From contig NZ_FQWV01000003.1 in NCBI RefSeq assembly GCF_900129775.1, positions 310,001 through 374,000 on the forward strand: a stretch of 64,000 nucleotides of DNA. The letters run 5' to 3'. The translations under genes were made by a program, and so were the position numbers. Position 1 is the stretch's first letter; each line of letters opens with the position of its first letter. Source of the DNA: Halobaculum gomorrense. Its GTDB lineage: Archaea > Halobacteriota > Halobacteria > Halobacteriales > Haloferacaceae. This document shows positions 25,074 through 33,381 of this stretch, piece after piece. Below the pieces are notes generated by a model. It had not been told where the DNA came from. It saw only the letters and a list, made by a program, of their open reading frames with translations, and did not search any database.

Positions 25074-25933
25074 GCCACCACCTCACGGATGCGTTCGGCA
25101 GGATCGGTCGTCGGTTCGTGCCCCGCGACGGCGTCGTGGAACGCCGTCAGGTAACTCGCGGGGCCGTGGTACTCGCCAAACTCCCCGGCGGCTGCCGCCT
25201 CGCCCGCGAGCCCGTACGCCAGCGTGCCGGCGAGCGACGCCTCCAGCGGATCGTCGATGGCGGCCGCGAACGTCGCGAGTGTGGCGCCCAACATACAGCC
25301 TGTGCCGACGACTCGTCCCATCAGTTGGTCACCCGACCGAACCTCGAACGCCCGTTCCCCAGTCGCGACCACGTCCGTCTCGCCGCTGGCGACGACGACC
25401 GCGTCGGTCTCGCGGGCGCAGGCGACCGCCGTCTCGGCGATGTCGGTGTGTTCACCGACCGATTCGACGCCCCGAACCTCGGCGTCGTCGCCGACGAGCG
25501 CGGCGACCTCGCCGTAGTTGCCACTCACGATCGCCGGGTTCAGTTCCGTCACGAGGCGCTCGGCGACGCGCGAACGCGTCGGGGTCGCTCCGGCACCGAC
25601 GGGGTCGACAACGGCGGGGACGCCGTGGTCGGCGGCGGCCGCTCCGGCGGTCAGCATCGTCGCCTCTCCCATCTCGCTCACCGTGCCCATGTTGAGCAAC
25701 AGCCCCTGTGCGCTTGCGACCATGTCGGCGACCTCTCGGTCGTCGTCTGACATTACCGGCAGTCCTCCCCAGTGGAGCGTGACGTTCGCCACGTCGTTCA
25801 CCGTCACCTCGTTCGTCACCGCGTTCACCAGCGGCGTCGTCTCCCGCACCGCAGCGCGTGCCTTGCTGAGGGTGACTATCCCAGGGGCAACTGAGCCCGA
25901 ATCGGGTGCCGATAGAGATCCGTCGTCGGTCAT
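25070..25933 (-). CDS. thiM: Hydroxyethylthiazole kinase ThiM
   Basis: A 287-aa kinase with PLVNAVTNEVTVNDVANV at the start, VDPVGAGATPTRSRVAERL (thiazole-binding), a GNYGEVAALVG segment, and VVGTGCMLGATLATF with the catalytic Cys region. It salvages 5-(2-hydroxyethyl)-4-methylthiazole to its phosphate for ThiE. The N-terminal 25 residues are acidic and not part of the fold. It overlaps thiE by four bases. Confidence 0.93.
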   Translation of the reverse strand: MTDDGSLSAPDSGSVAPGIVTLSKARAAVRETTPLVNAVTNEVTVNDVANVTLHWGGLPVMSDDDREVADMVASAQGLLLNMGTVSEMGEATMLTAGAAAADHGVPAVVDPVGAGATPTRSRVAERLVTELNPAIVSGNYGEVAALVGDDAEVRGVESVGEHTDIAETAVACARETDAVVVASGETDVVATGERAFEVRSGDQLMGRVVGTGCMLGATLATFAAAIDDPLEASLAGTLAYGLAGEAAAAGEFGEYHGPASYLTAFHDAVAGHEPTTDPAERIREVVA

Positions 25934-26580
25934 TGTGTGGCACCCTCGTGACCCGCTTCGACAGCTTCGTGCAACTCTCGGGTCGCCGCTGCGGGGTCGT
26001 CGGCCTCGGTGATCGTCGTCACGACTGCGACGCCGTCGGCACCGGCTGCGGCGACGCGCCCGGCGTTTTCGCTCGTGATCCCACCGATGGCGACGACCGG
26101 GATCGACACTACGTCTGCGACGGCCGCCACGGTGTCGACGCCGATCGCTGATTCCGACGGACGCGTGTCCTTGGTTCCAGTGGCGAACACAGCGCCGACG
26201 CCGAGGTAGTCGGCGCCGGCCGCCTCTGCCATCCGGGCGGCTTCCGGGGTCGCCACGGATCGACCGACGATCGTGTCCTCTCCGAGCTGCTCACGAGCGA
26301 CCTGGATCGGGAGGTCGCCGTCGCCGAGATGGATGCCGTCGGCGTCGAGTGCGACAGCAAGATCGACGCGGTCGTTGACGATCAGCGGGATATCGGCCTC
26401 GTTCGTCAGCTCGTAGAGGTTTTGCCCCAACTCGTACCGGTCGATCGCACTCGCGTGTTTCTCACGCAGTTGGACGGCGTCGATCCCGCCCGCGATCGCC
26501 TCACGGACGACAGTGGCCGTCCCTCGTCCGTTACTTCGGTCCGCCTGAGAGACCAGATACGTCGACAGTGTTCGGTCCAC
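25930..26580 (-). CDS. thiE: Thiamine-phosphate synthase ThiE
   Basis: A 216-aa TIM-barrel enzyme that couples HMP-PP to thiazole phosphate. Visible motifs are VQLREKHAS, VNDRVDLAVALDADGIHLG with the diphosphate site, YLGVGAVFATGTK and VAIGGITSENAGRV. First gene of thiE-thiM-SDR-thiD; ATG 26580 lies 28-35 bp from the TAATATTA promoter box. No TPP riboswitch-like structure is evident in the 5' region. Confidence 0.93.
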   Translation of the reverse strand: MDRTLSTYLVSQADRSNGRGTATVVREAIAGGIDAVQLREKHASAIDRYELGQNLYELTNEADIPLIVNDRVDLAVALDADGIHLGDGDLPIQVAREQLGEDTIVGRSVATPEAARMAEAAGADYLGVGAVFATGTKDTRPSESAIGVDTVAAVADVVSIPVVAIGGITSENAGRVAAAGADGVAVVTTITEADDPAAATRELHEAVEAGHEGATQ

Positions 26581-26607
26581 GTGTACCCGACCGGATGCAC
26601 CACTAAG

Positions 26608-26615
26608 TAATATTA
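26608..26615 (-). promoter_or_regulatory. TATA box of the thiE operon
   Basis: The palindromic TAATATTA lies at 26608-26615, about 28-35 bp before the thiE ATG on the minus strand. Flanking AGTAA/TTACT arms make a wider imperfect palindrome that could double as an operator. Spacing predicts a leaderless or nearly leaderless transcript. Confidence 0.55.
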
Positions 26616-26972
26616 GTAACGAATACTCAGATTCAGAGCGCCCAATAAATTACTGCCAGAGCGCTCAGGATGATACTGAGTCGACACTCCCCAGGAATGG
26701 ATACGGGATTGCCGTCGCATCCAGTAGTGGCTGGCTTCGGACTCGGTTCAGCGTTTGGTGGCCCTCTTCGAGGTGGTTCGCTCCCGAAGTGGATCACGGA
26801 GGGGAGATCAAGTCGGAGTGATATTCGTTCGACTAACCGATCGGCCGTCGTCCCCCTCGCCTCCCGCGTCACCCTCCGTGTGTTCCCTCGTTCGCGAATC
26901 TCGAATCGGACCCTCATCGAGCGATGCGAGAACGGGACGCTCGATGAGGCGCTCTCGACTACCGTCGAGCGC
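26616..26972. other. Gap between thiE promoter and merA, no gene supported
   Basis: About 357 bp without a convincing gene. Short open frames on both strands (for example 26633-26917 on the minus strand, ending in a hydrophobic run LSIILSALAVIYWAL) have Arg/Ser-rich composition unlike the acidic proteins around them. I see no remnant or RNA gene that I can name. Confidence 0.4.
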
Positions 26973-28430
26973 TCACTCGATACAGCAGCTCATGGTGGAG
27001 GTATCTCGACGGAACGCCTGACACGCCTGTTTGAACGCCTCGCTGAACGTGGGAAACGGGTGGACGGTGTCGATAATATCGTCGACTGTCAGCCCGAACT
27101 TCACTGCCAGCGTCGCTTCCATGATCATATCGGCGGCACGGGGCCCGACCATGTGGACACCGACAATCTCATCGGTCTCGTGGTGTTTGACGACCTGAAC
27201 CAGCCCATCCGTGTTCTTGACGGCCTTCGCCCGCGGGACGTCCTCCATCTGGACAGTCCGGCACGAACAGGTGCCGTGCTCGTCCATGTATTCGAGTTCG
27301 GTCGTGCCGACAGCAGCGACCTCGGGACTGGTGAAGACGACTGCGGGAACTGTGTCGTAGTTGATGCTGACGCCCTCGTCGCCGAAAGCGTTCTTGATGG
27401 CGTGGTTACCCTCCTTAGCGGCGACCGTCTCGAGTTCGGGCTCGCCGATCACGTCACCCGCCGCGTAGATGGTCGGGTTCGTCGTCTGGAAGTGCTCGTC
27501 GACGTGAATCGTGCCGTCTGGGTTCGTCTCAATCCCGACTGATTCGAGACCGATACCCTCGCTATTCGGCTGGACGCCGGTCGCGACGAACAGCGCGTCC
27601 CCGGAGACTGTCCGCTCGGTGCCGTCGACGACTGTCTCGACGGCGACGCCCGACTGGACTGTTTCGGCCCCACCGTCGGCTGCTGGCGTGCGGACGCGCT
27701 GGAAGTCGTTGCCGGTGATCACCTCGATGCCTTCCGCCTCGAACGCGCGCTGCATCTCACGCCCGAGCTGGCCGTCCATCCCGGAGAGGACACGCTCGGA
27801 GCGCTGGAGGATGGTCACGTCGACGCCGACGCAGTGGAGGATCTGGCCCCACTCCAGCGCGATGTAGCCGCCGCCGAGCATCACGATGCTCTCGGGGAGG
27901 TCGCGCTCCTCCAAGATCGTCTCACTCGTGTAGTAGTCGACCCCGTCGAGACCGCCGATGGCGGGTGCCCAAGGCGAACTCCCGGTCGCGACGAGCGCTT
28001 TCCCCCCACTGATGCGTGCGCCCTCGTCGGCGCCGTCGACGACCTCGATGGTCGAGTCCTCGATCAGCCGGCCGTAGCCCTCGTAGATGTCGGTCTCGAA
28101 GTGCTCGGCGACGTCGACGTAGTTCTCCTGGCGGAATCCTTCCACGAGGTCGTCGGTGCCGTCGAGTGCGGCCGCCCAGTCGACGGTCGGTTCGCCGTCG
28201 CTGTACTGGACCGCTTCGAACGGATTCTCCTGCGGCGTGGCTGCCTGGTCGCCCACCGCGAGCAGATGCTTACTTGGGACACAGCCCACGTTCACGCAGG
28301 TTCCGCCAAGTGGCAGGCCGGTGTTCACCATCGCCGTCGAGAGATCCTGACGACTCGCTTCAGTGATCGCGGCGAAGGCAGCGGCCCCGCCGCCGAGAAT
28401 CACGAGATCGTAGTCTGCCGTGCTGGTCAT
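26973..28430 (-). CDS. merA: Mercuric reductase MerA
   Basis: A 485-aa flavoprotein disulfide reductase. The redox-active pair lies in GGTCVNVGCVPSKH (Cys45, Cys50), FAD and NADPH loops are GGGAAAFAAITEA and MLGGGYIALEWG, and the C-terminal vicinal pair SCCIE (Cys482, Cys483) is diagnostic for MerA, which hands Hg2+ to the active site. It reduces Hg2+ to volatile Hg0 in the cytoplasm. There is no N-terminal HMA domain, as is usual in archaea. ATG 28430 stands opposite a divergent HxlR regulator with shared promoter sequence. Confidence 0.93.
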   Translation of the reverse strand: MTSTADYDLVILGGGAAAFAAITEASRQDLSTAMVNTGLPLGGTCVNVGCVPSKHLLAVGDQAATPQENPFEAVQYSDGEPTVDWAAALDGTDDLVEGFRQENYVDVAEHFETDIYEGYGRLIEDSTIEVVDGADEGARISGGKALVATGSSPWAPAIGGLDGVDYYTSETILEERDLPESIVMLGGGYIALEWGQILHCVGVDVTILQRSERVLSGMDGQLGREMQRAFEAEGIEVITGNDFQRVRTPAADGGAETVQSGVAVETVVDGTERTVSGDALFVATGVQPNSEGIGLESVGIETNPDGTIHVDEHFQTTNPTIYAAGDVIGEPELETVAAKEGNHAIKNAFGDEGVSINYDTVPAVVFTSPEVAAVGTTELEYMDEHGTCSCRTVQMEDVPRAKAVKNTDGLVQVVKHHETDEIVGVHMVGPRAADMIMEATLAVKFGLTVDDIIDTVHPFPTFSEAFKQACQAFRRDTSTMSCCIE

Positions 28431-28512
28431 TCGTGGCTATTCGTTCTGACGGGAAGGTCTTATACTTCAGAGTCCAAAGCTATGGAGTACGTTCGAGGCC
28501 ACAAAGCTATGG
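28431..28512. promoter_or_regulatory. Divergent merA/hxlR promoter with direct repeats
   Basis: The near-symmetric CTTATACTTC around 28458-28467 reads as a TATA box in both directions: about 30 bp from merA ATG 28430, and about 45 bp from the regulator ATG 28509. An 11-bp direct repeat CAAAGCTATGG occurs at 28475-28485 and 28502-28512, spaced 27 bp. The second copy includes the regulator's start codon. The repeats are good candidates for an autoregulatory operator. Confidence 0.55.
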
Positions 28513-28853
28513 CAGATACTACCGCAGACGCGCCTGTGTGCGATATCGACGGAATGTGCTACTGTCCGCTCACGGGTGTCATCGACACACTGAGCCGGAA
28601 ATACGCGATGCAGCTCGTCAGCATCATCGGGGCGCACGACTCGCTTCGGTTCGCGGAGATCGAAGCGCACCTCTCGACAGCGAGCACCTCGACCATCTCC
28701 AAACGGCTCGACGAGTTCGAGGACGCCGGACTGATCGATCGAACCCAGTATAATGAAATTCCGCCCCGGGTGGAGTACTCACTGACCGACGACGGGGACG
28801 AGGTTCGAACTCGCCTCGAACCGCTGTTGGAGTGGGCCTCAGCGGCCGAGTGA
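28509..28853 (+). CDS. HxlR-family winged-helix regulator, probable Hg sensor
   Basis: A 114-aa HxlR protein with the family core VIDTLSRKYAMQLV, a recognition region TSTISKRLDEFEDAGLIDR and the wing PRVEYSLTDDG. Three cysteines (11, 17, 19) cluster in CDIDGMCYC just before the helix-turn-helix. Most HxlR proteins have one there, so a thiol metal site is plausible. Being divergent from merA with repeated operator-like sites, it is the likely mercury regulator. An upstream ATG at 28482 would add nine residues; I prefer 28509 by the TATA spacing and by analogy to family starts. Confidence 0.82.
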   Translation: MADTTADAPVCDIDGMCYCPLTGVIDTLSRKYAMQLVSIIGAHDSLRFAEIEAHLSTASTSTISKRLDEFEDAGLIDRTQYNEIPPRVEYSLTDDGDEVRTRLEPLLEWASAAE

Positions 28854-28962
28854 CCCCTCGGGTGGCCGGTTGGTGACCGCACGTTCGATCGTCCGATGAA
28901 CTGGTTCCGTGTCCTTCTGCCATTCGCTGGAATCACTGGCGGCTACCGTACCGATATCTCGG

Positions 28963-29748
28963 CTAGACCAGCCCCAACCCACCACCGACCAGGCGGAACC
29001 CAACGGCCGTGAGGAGGCCGAAGACGACGAGTCTGCGAGACCGCTCGCTGGCAGTCGCTCTGAGGCGTTTCCCGACAGCGACTCCGATCGCGGCTGGGAC
29101 GGCGGCGACGACGGACGCGAGCAGGAGTGTCCGACTCGGATACAGTCCGAACATCCCCGCCACTCCGACGCGTATCCCGTTGAGTCCTAGAAAAACGAGC
29201 GCGACGACCCCGACGAACAGTCCGTGGGAGAGGTCGAAGCTCCGAAGATACGCGATGAGCTGGACGCCGACGTTCGTCCCGCCGAACAGCAGTCCAGAGA
29301 CGGCTCCGACACCGAGCATCCCGACCCGGCTTCGCGCGAATGCGCCGATCCTACCTTCTGACCACTCCGGGAGCGGGATCCATCGCTGGGCGGTCGCGAC
29401 GAAGCCGAGGGTGAGTAGCCCGAGGCCGACACGCAGTGGGGCGGTCGGAATACTACTGAGGACGGCCATTCCGACAACCGTGCCGACCAGCGCTGCACCG
29501 ATGAGTGGGGCAAACCGTCGACTACAGGTTCGAAGCTCGTCCCGAGAGAGATCGCGGACCAGCGAGAGGTTCACCGCGAGAATGGGGATGATCATGAAGA
29601 CGACCGCTGTTGCCGGATCGATTACCGTTGCGAGCGCCATCGTCCCAACGAGCGCGAACCCGAAGCCGGCGAGTCCGTTCGTCGTCCCGGCGACCAGAAT
29701 GACAATCGCCATCAGTGCGACTGTCGATTCTCCGATGGCTGCGATCAT
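28963..29748 (-). CDS. TauE/SafE (TSUP) family permease
   Basis: A 261-aa membrane protein with about eight hydrophobic spans and a TSUP-type N-terminus ending in NGLAGFGFALVGTMAL; the second repeat is VGAVSGLLFGGTNVGVQ. TSUP proteins export sulfite, sulfoacetate or other organic anions, or take them up. Substrate cannot be read from the sequence. ATG 29748 overlaps the M20 hydrolase stop by four bases, placing it as the last gene of the five-gene run 28963-35367. Confidence 0.82.
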   Translation of the reverse strand: MIAAIGESTVALMAIVILVAGTTNGLAGFGFALVGTMALATVIDPATAVVFMIIPILAVNLSLVRDLSRDELRTCSRRFAPLIGAALVGTVVGMAVLSSIPTAPLRVGLGLLTLGFVATAQRWIPLPEWSEGRIGAFARSRVGMLGVGAVSGLLFGGTNVGVQLIAYLRSFDLSHGLFVGVVALVFLGLNGIRVGVAGMFGLYPSRTLLLASVVAAVPAAIGVAVGKRLRATASERSRRLVVFGLLTAVGFRLVGGGLGLV

Positions 29749-31013
29749 TCGTCACCGCCCGTGAGCTGCTCGTAGAGGACTGGGAGTGTCCCGTAGCTGA
29801 TGGCGTTTCGAACCAGCGCCTCGGTCGTCGTGTACTCGTCGGTGCCGTGTGCCGTCTGCGTTCCGAAGCCGAACTCGGCGGTCGGAATCCCCTCGTGTCG
29901 AAGCACCTTGGCGTCGCCGCCACCGGTCGCGCTCCGCCGGTAGACCTGGTCGTCGACGACGTGATCGGCCGCCCGCGCGCTCGCTTCGACGAGTGCGCTC
30001 CCGAGCGGCTCGTACGACCCACGGGTCCACGAGATATCGGTGATCTCGATGCCGTCCATCCCGGTCAAGCAGTTCCGGATCCCGCCGAGCGCGTCTCTGG
30101 TGTCGACGCCAGCGGTCAGACGGATGTCGACTCTCGCACACGCCGAGGCCGGCACCGTGTTTATTGCCGTTCCGCCCTCGATGACGCCGAGGTTGATCGT
30201 CGGGTACCGGTACAGGGTGCGGGTGGCCTCGGCTCCGGCCTCCGGTTCGTAGAAGTCGACGGACTCCTCGATGATCTCGTCCATCGCTGAATCGACCGAG
30301 AGCTCTCGCTGCCCGAACTCGCTCCGCAACTGCTCGACTGCCGCGGTCAGGCGATCGATCGCGTTCTCCCCGATCATCGGCCGCGAGCCGTGGGCAGCCG
30401 TCCCGGACGCTTCGAGCGTCAGCCAGATGTTCCCGCGATCGGCCACCGAGACGGAGTATCGTCCGTTCCGGGAGGTAGTTTCGCCCACGACACAGGCGTC
30501 GGGATCGAACTCCGTCGTCTCCAGGAGTGTCGTGAGCCCGGCATCCCCACCTGTCTCTTCGTCGCTCACGAACGCAAACTGGAGCGTCACCGGCGGCTCG
30601 GTTTCGGTGTGAGCGTACGCGAGTGCGACCTGTACCATCGCGGCGACGGCCCCCTTCATGTCGGTCGTCCCGCGTCCGTAGATGCGCTCGCCGTCCCGCT
30701 CCCCCAGGGGATCGTACGACCAATCGCCCTCGTCGAACGGAACGGTGTCCAAGTGACCGTTGAAACACAGCGTGTGGTCGGTCCGGCCGGGGAGCGTGGC
30801 GACGAGGTTCGGTTTGTCCGGATCGACCTCGCAGCGTTCGACTGCCAGCGATGGCTCGTCGAGCACCGCTTCGAGCCACTCGACGATTTCGGAGGTCTGT
30901 CCCGGTGGGTTCTGGGTATCGTGCCCGACGAGCGTCTCGGTGAACTCGAACAGGTCACTCCGGTTGTCGGTGAAGTACTCGGCAACGGTCGTCGGCAAGT
31001 CAGACGTGTTCAT
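29745..31013 (-). CDS. M20-family amidohydrolase (ArgE/DapE/ACY1-like)
   Basis: A 422-aa metallohydrolase with NGHLDTVPFDEGDW (first metal His and Asp), YGRGTTDMKGAVA (bridging Asp), DEETGGDAGL (general-base Glu) and a C-terminal TGGGDAKVLR metal-His-type region. M20 enzymes remove N-acyl groups or split small amides. Neighbours (membrane protein, TauE/SafE carrier, Rieske fusions) hint at use of a small N-acylated compound. The chosen ATG 31013 precedes the acidic N-terminal helix; a longer upstream frame has no family similarity. Confidence 0.85.
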   Translation of the reverse strand: MNTSDLPTTVAEYFTDNRSDLFEFTETLVGHDTQNPPGQTSEIVEWLEAVLDEPSLAVERCEVDPDKPNLVATLPGRTDHTLCFNGHLDTVPFDEGDWSYDPLGERDGERIYGRGTTDMKGAVAAMVQVALAYAHTETEPPVTLQFAFVSDEETGGDAGLTTLLETTEFDPDACVVGETTSRNGRYSVSVADRGNIWLTLEASGTAAHGSRPMIGENAIDRLTAAVEQLRSEFGQRELSVDSAMDEIIEESVDFYEPEAGAEATRTLYRYPTINLGVIEGGTAINTVPASACARVDIRLTAGVDTRDALGGIRNCLTGMDGIEITDISWTRGSYEPLGSALVEASARAADHVVDDQVYRRSATGGGDAKVLRHEGIPTAEFGFGTQTAHGTDEYTTTEALVRNAISYGTLPVLYEQLTGGDE

Positions 31014-31098
31014 ATTGGGGGGAGTAGTTGGCTGGTTCAGTTCTCGTCCCGCATTCCACCGGTACTGACTTCGTCCACTTTCGGCGGGATTTCGTCTC

Positions 31099-31524
31099 TC
31101 ACGACCGCTTGGTGTCCGGCATGTTGTGGCGGACTGCTGGGTGCACGGCAAGCACTGCGATCGCTGCGGCGGTGGCGAGGTTCAGAGACAGCGTCGGCCG
31201 ATCGAAGCCGATGGTCTCCTCCACGAGTACCCACACCAGCATCGCGGCGGCGACGCCGACGCTCGCGGTCCATCCCCACCGGCGTCGCGTATAGAGCGCG
31301 TAGCCCACGACTGCCGGGACGAGTCCGAACACGACGAAGAGGATGAAGCCCGGAACGAGAACGTTCTCGAACGGCGTCCCGTCGAATGGAGCCGACGAGA
31401 GGCCGACAGTCTCTCCGGAGGGTGCCATCAGCAAGGCCACTCCGCCGAATAGGGCCCGACCCGATAGTTGGTCGAGCGCCGCCAGCGGCACCCGCAGGAT
31501 CGCTGGACGGCCATGGACTCGCAT
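31099..31524 (-). CDS. Small four-helix membrane protein, unknown
   Basis: A 141-aa protein with about four hydrophobic spans, including LVPGFILFVVFGLVPAVVGYAL and WTASVGVAAAMLVWVLVEE. I do not recognise a family. It stands 85 bp upstream of the M20 gene and 48 bp downstream of the Rieske-glutamate-synthase gene on the same strand, so it may share their transcript. ATG 31524 is chosen over 31545 because the first seven residues in the longer version are poorly hydrophobic and contain no extra motif; either is possible. Confidence 0.55.
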   Translation of the reverse strand: MRVHGRPAILRVPLAALDQLSGRALFGGVALLMAPSGETVGLSSAPFDGTPFENVLVPGFILFVVFGLVPAVVGYALYTRRRWGWTASVGVAAAMLVWVLVEETIGFDRPTLSLNLATAAAIAVLAVHPAVRHNMPDTKRS

Positions 31525-31572
31525 TATGTTGTCTCTGTATCCCACGGGAATTCAACTGTTGGGGTGTCATCC

Positions 31573-33270
31573 TCACGGTTCCGTGACTCCCGCATAGTCG
31601 ACGCCGGTCAGGTCGGCGATGTCCTTTTTCCAGGTCGTCAGGTCACGGCGATCGAACCCGGAGAGGCCGTCGTGTCCACAAGCGCGGGCCATCACCTTCA
31701 TCAGTTCGACTGTCGCCTCGAAGAAGTTCTGGAGTCCGTCGGCCGCCGAATCGATGACGAGTCGGTTCCTGAGATCCTCTCGCTGGGTGGCGATCCCGAC
31801 GGGACAGTTGTTCGAGTCACAGGCTCGCATCCCGAGACAGCCGATCGCTTGCATCGCGGAGTTCGCGACTGCGACGCCGTCGGCGCCGAGCGCCATCGCC
31901 TTGATGAAATTCGACTCCGTCCGGAGGCCGCCCGTCGCGATGAGCGTCACGTCCGAGCGGTCACGCGAATCCAGGTGGCGGCGAGCACGTGCGAGCGCCG
32001 CCATCGTCGGCACTGAGATGTTGTCCTTGAACACCTCCGGGGCGGCGCCGGTGCCCCCGCCCCGACCGTCGAGGATGAGATAGTCCGCACCGGCCTCCAG
32101 CGCGAAGTCGATGTCCTCCTCGACGTGCTGGGCGGAGAGTTTGAATCCGACCGGGATGCCGCCCCCCACGTCGCGGACATGGTCGGCCATCTCGGCGAAG
32201 TCCTCAGGAGTGCGCAGGTCGTCGAACCTCGCGGGGCTCACGGCGTCCGTTCCCGGTTCGAGGTCACGAACCTCGGCGATTCGCCCCTGTACCTTCTCGC
32301 CCGGGAGGTGGCCACCGGTCCCCGTCTTCGCACCCTGGCCGGCCTTGAAGTGGAACGCCTGGACCCGCTCGACAAGGTCGATGTCCCAGCCGAACTTCCC
32401 CGTCGCATACTCGTAGAAGTACCGGGAGTTGACCTCCTGTTCTTCGGGGAGCATCCCGCCCTCGCCGGAGCAGATGCCCGTACCGGCCTGATCTGCTCCT
32501 TTCGAGATCGCGATCTTCGCCTCCTCGCTGAGCGCGCCGAAGCTCATGTCGCTCACGAATATCGGGATGTCCAGTTGGAGCGGATTCTCCGCGTTCGGAC
32601 CGATCACCAGTTCCGTATCGACGGCCGCCTCGTCGTCGAGCGGTGTTCGCGCGAGCTGGGCCGTCAGGATCTGCAGGTCGTCCCACGACGGCAGCTCCGT
32701 GCGTGGAACGCCCATCGCGGAGATGTTACCGTGCTCGCCGATTCCCTCGGGCCCCTTTTGAGCTAGGGACTGGATGTAATGGGAGTACGGTTCTTTCTCG
32801 TGGTCGGGCTCGCCGTAGAATTCGGGATCGACCGAGCCGCCATCGATGTCGTCGGCGGATCCTTGCATCGGCCTGTCGCTGCTATCCCCGGGCTCGGGGT
32901 TGTCATAGGGCTGGGGATTGTCTGCCGCCCAGGCAGCTACTTCGGCTGCGTCGACGTAGACGGCATCTTCGTCTTTGTCGACCCACGCAGGGAACGTTTC
33001 TAACACCTCCGAGTTGTCGTACTCGCTGATGCCGGTGTCGACTCGATAGTCCCAGCCGTGGACGCCACAGATGAGGTTGTCACCCTCGACGTGGCCGTCT
33101 CCGAGGAGCACACCGCGGTGGAGACATCGTCCATACAGTACCGATACCTCGTCGTCGTATCGGATGACAACAAGATCGATGCCATCAACCCGGGCGTGTA
33201 TGGGCTCACGATCAGGGAGATCGCTCCAGACGGCGACCTGTTCGGCCATCTCCTCATCAGAGCGACTCAT
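31573..33270 (-). CDS. Rieske domain fused to ferredoxin-type glutamate synthase (FMN/Fe-S) domain
   Basis: A 565-aa fusion. Residues ~12-105 are a Rieske [2Fe-2S] domain (GRCLHRGV with Cys49/His51; CGVHGWDY with Cys68/His71). From ~165 comes the FMN barrel of the glutamate synthase large subunit: FVSDMSFGALSEEAKIA, FHFKAGQGAKTGTGGHLPG, and CLGMRACDSNNCPVGIAT with the [3Fe-4S] cysteines. There is no glutaminase domain and no NAD(P)H subunit nearby. The Rieske part may pass electrons to the FMN. Possible relatives include archaeal-type GltS and N-methylglutamate synthase subunits. The next gene upstream also carries a Rieske domain. Confidence 0.85.
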   Translation of the reverse strand: MSRSDEEMAEQVAVWSDLPDREPIHARVDGIDLVVIRYDDEVSVLYGRCLHRGVLLGDGHVEGDNLICGVHGWDYRVDTGISEYDNSEVLETFPAWVDKDEDAVYVDAAEVAAWAADNPQPYDNPEPGDSSDRPMQGSADDIDGGSVDPEFYGEPDHEKEPYSHYIQSLAQKGPEGIGEHGNISAMGVPRTELPSWDDLQILTAQLARTPLDDEAAVDTELVIGPNAENPLQLDIPIFVSDMSFGALSEEAKIAISKGADQAGTGICSGEGGMLPEEQEVNSRYFYEYATGKFGWDIDLVERVQAFHFKAGQGAKTGTGGHLPGEKVQGRIAEVRDLEPGTDAVSPARFDDLRTPEDFAEMADHVRDVGGGIPVGFKLSAQHVEEDIDFALEAGADYLILDGRGGGTGAAPEVFKDNISVPTMAALARARRHLDSRDRSDVTLIATGGLRTESNFIKAMALGADGVAVANSAMQAIGCLGMRACDSNNCPVGIATQREDLRNRLVIDSAADGLQNFFEATVELMKVMARACGHDGLSGFDRRDLTTWKKDIADLTGVDYAGVTEP

Positions 33271-33381
33271 GTCGAGTACCTCCCTGCCTGGGTAGTAGAC
33301 CGACGCTCGATACGACTCGCCGACTGCTGACTGGAAATCGATGTAGTGAGTGTCATTGTTGGACTGTCGTCTCGGGGATGT

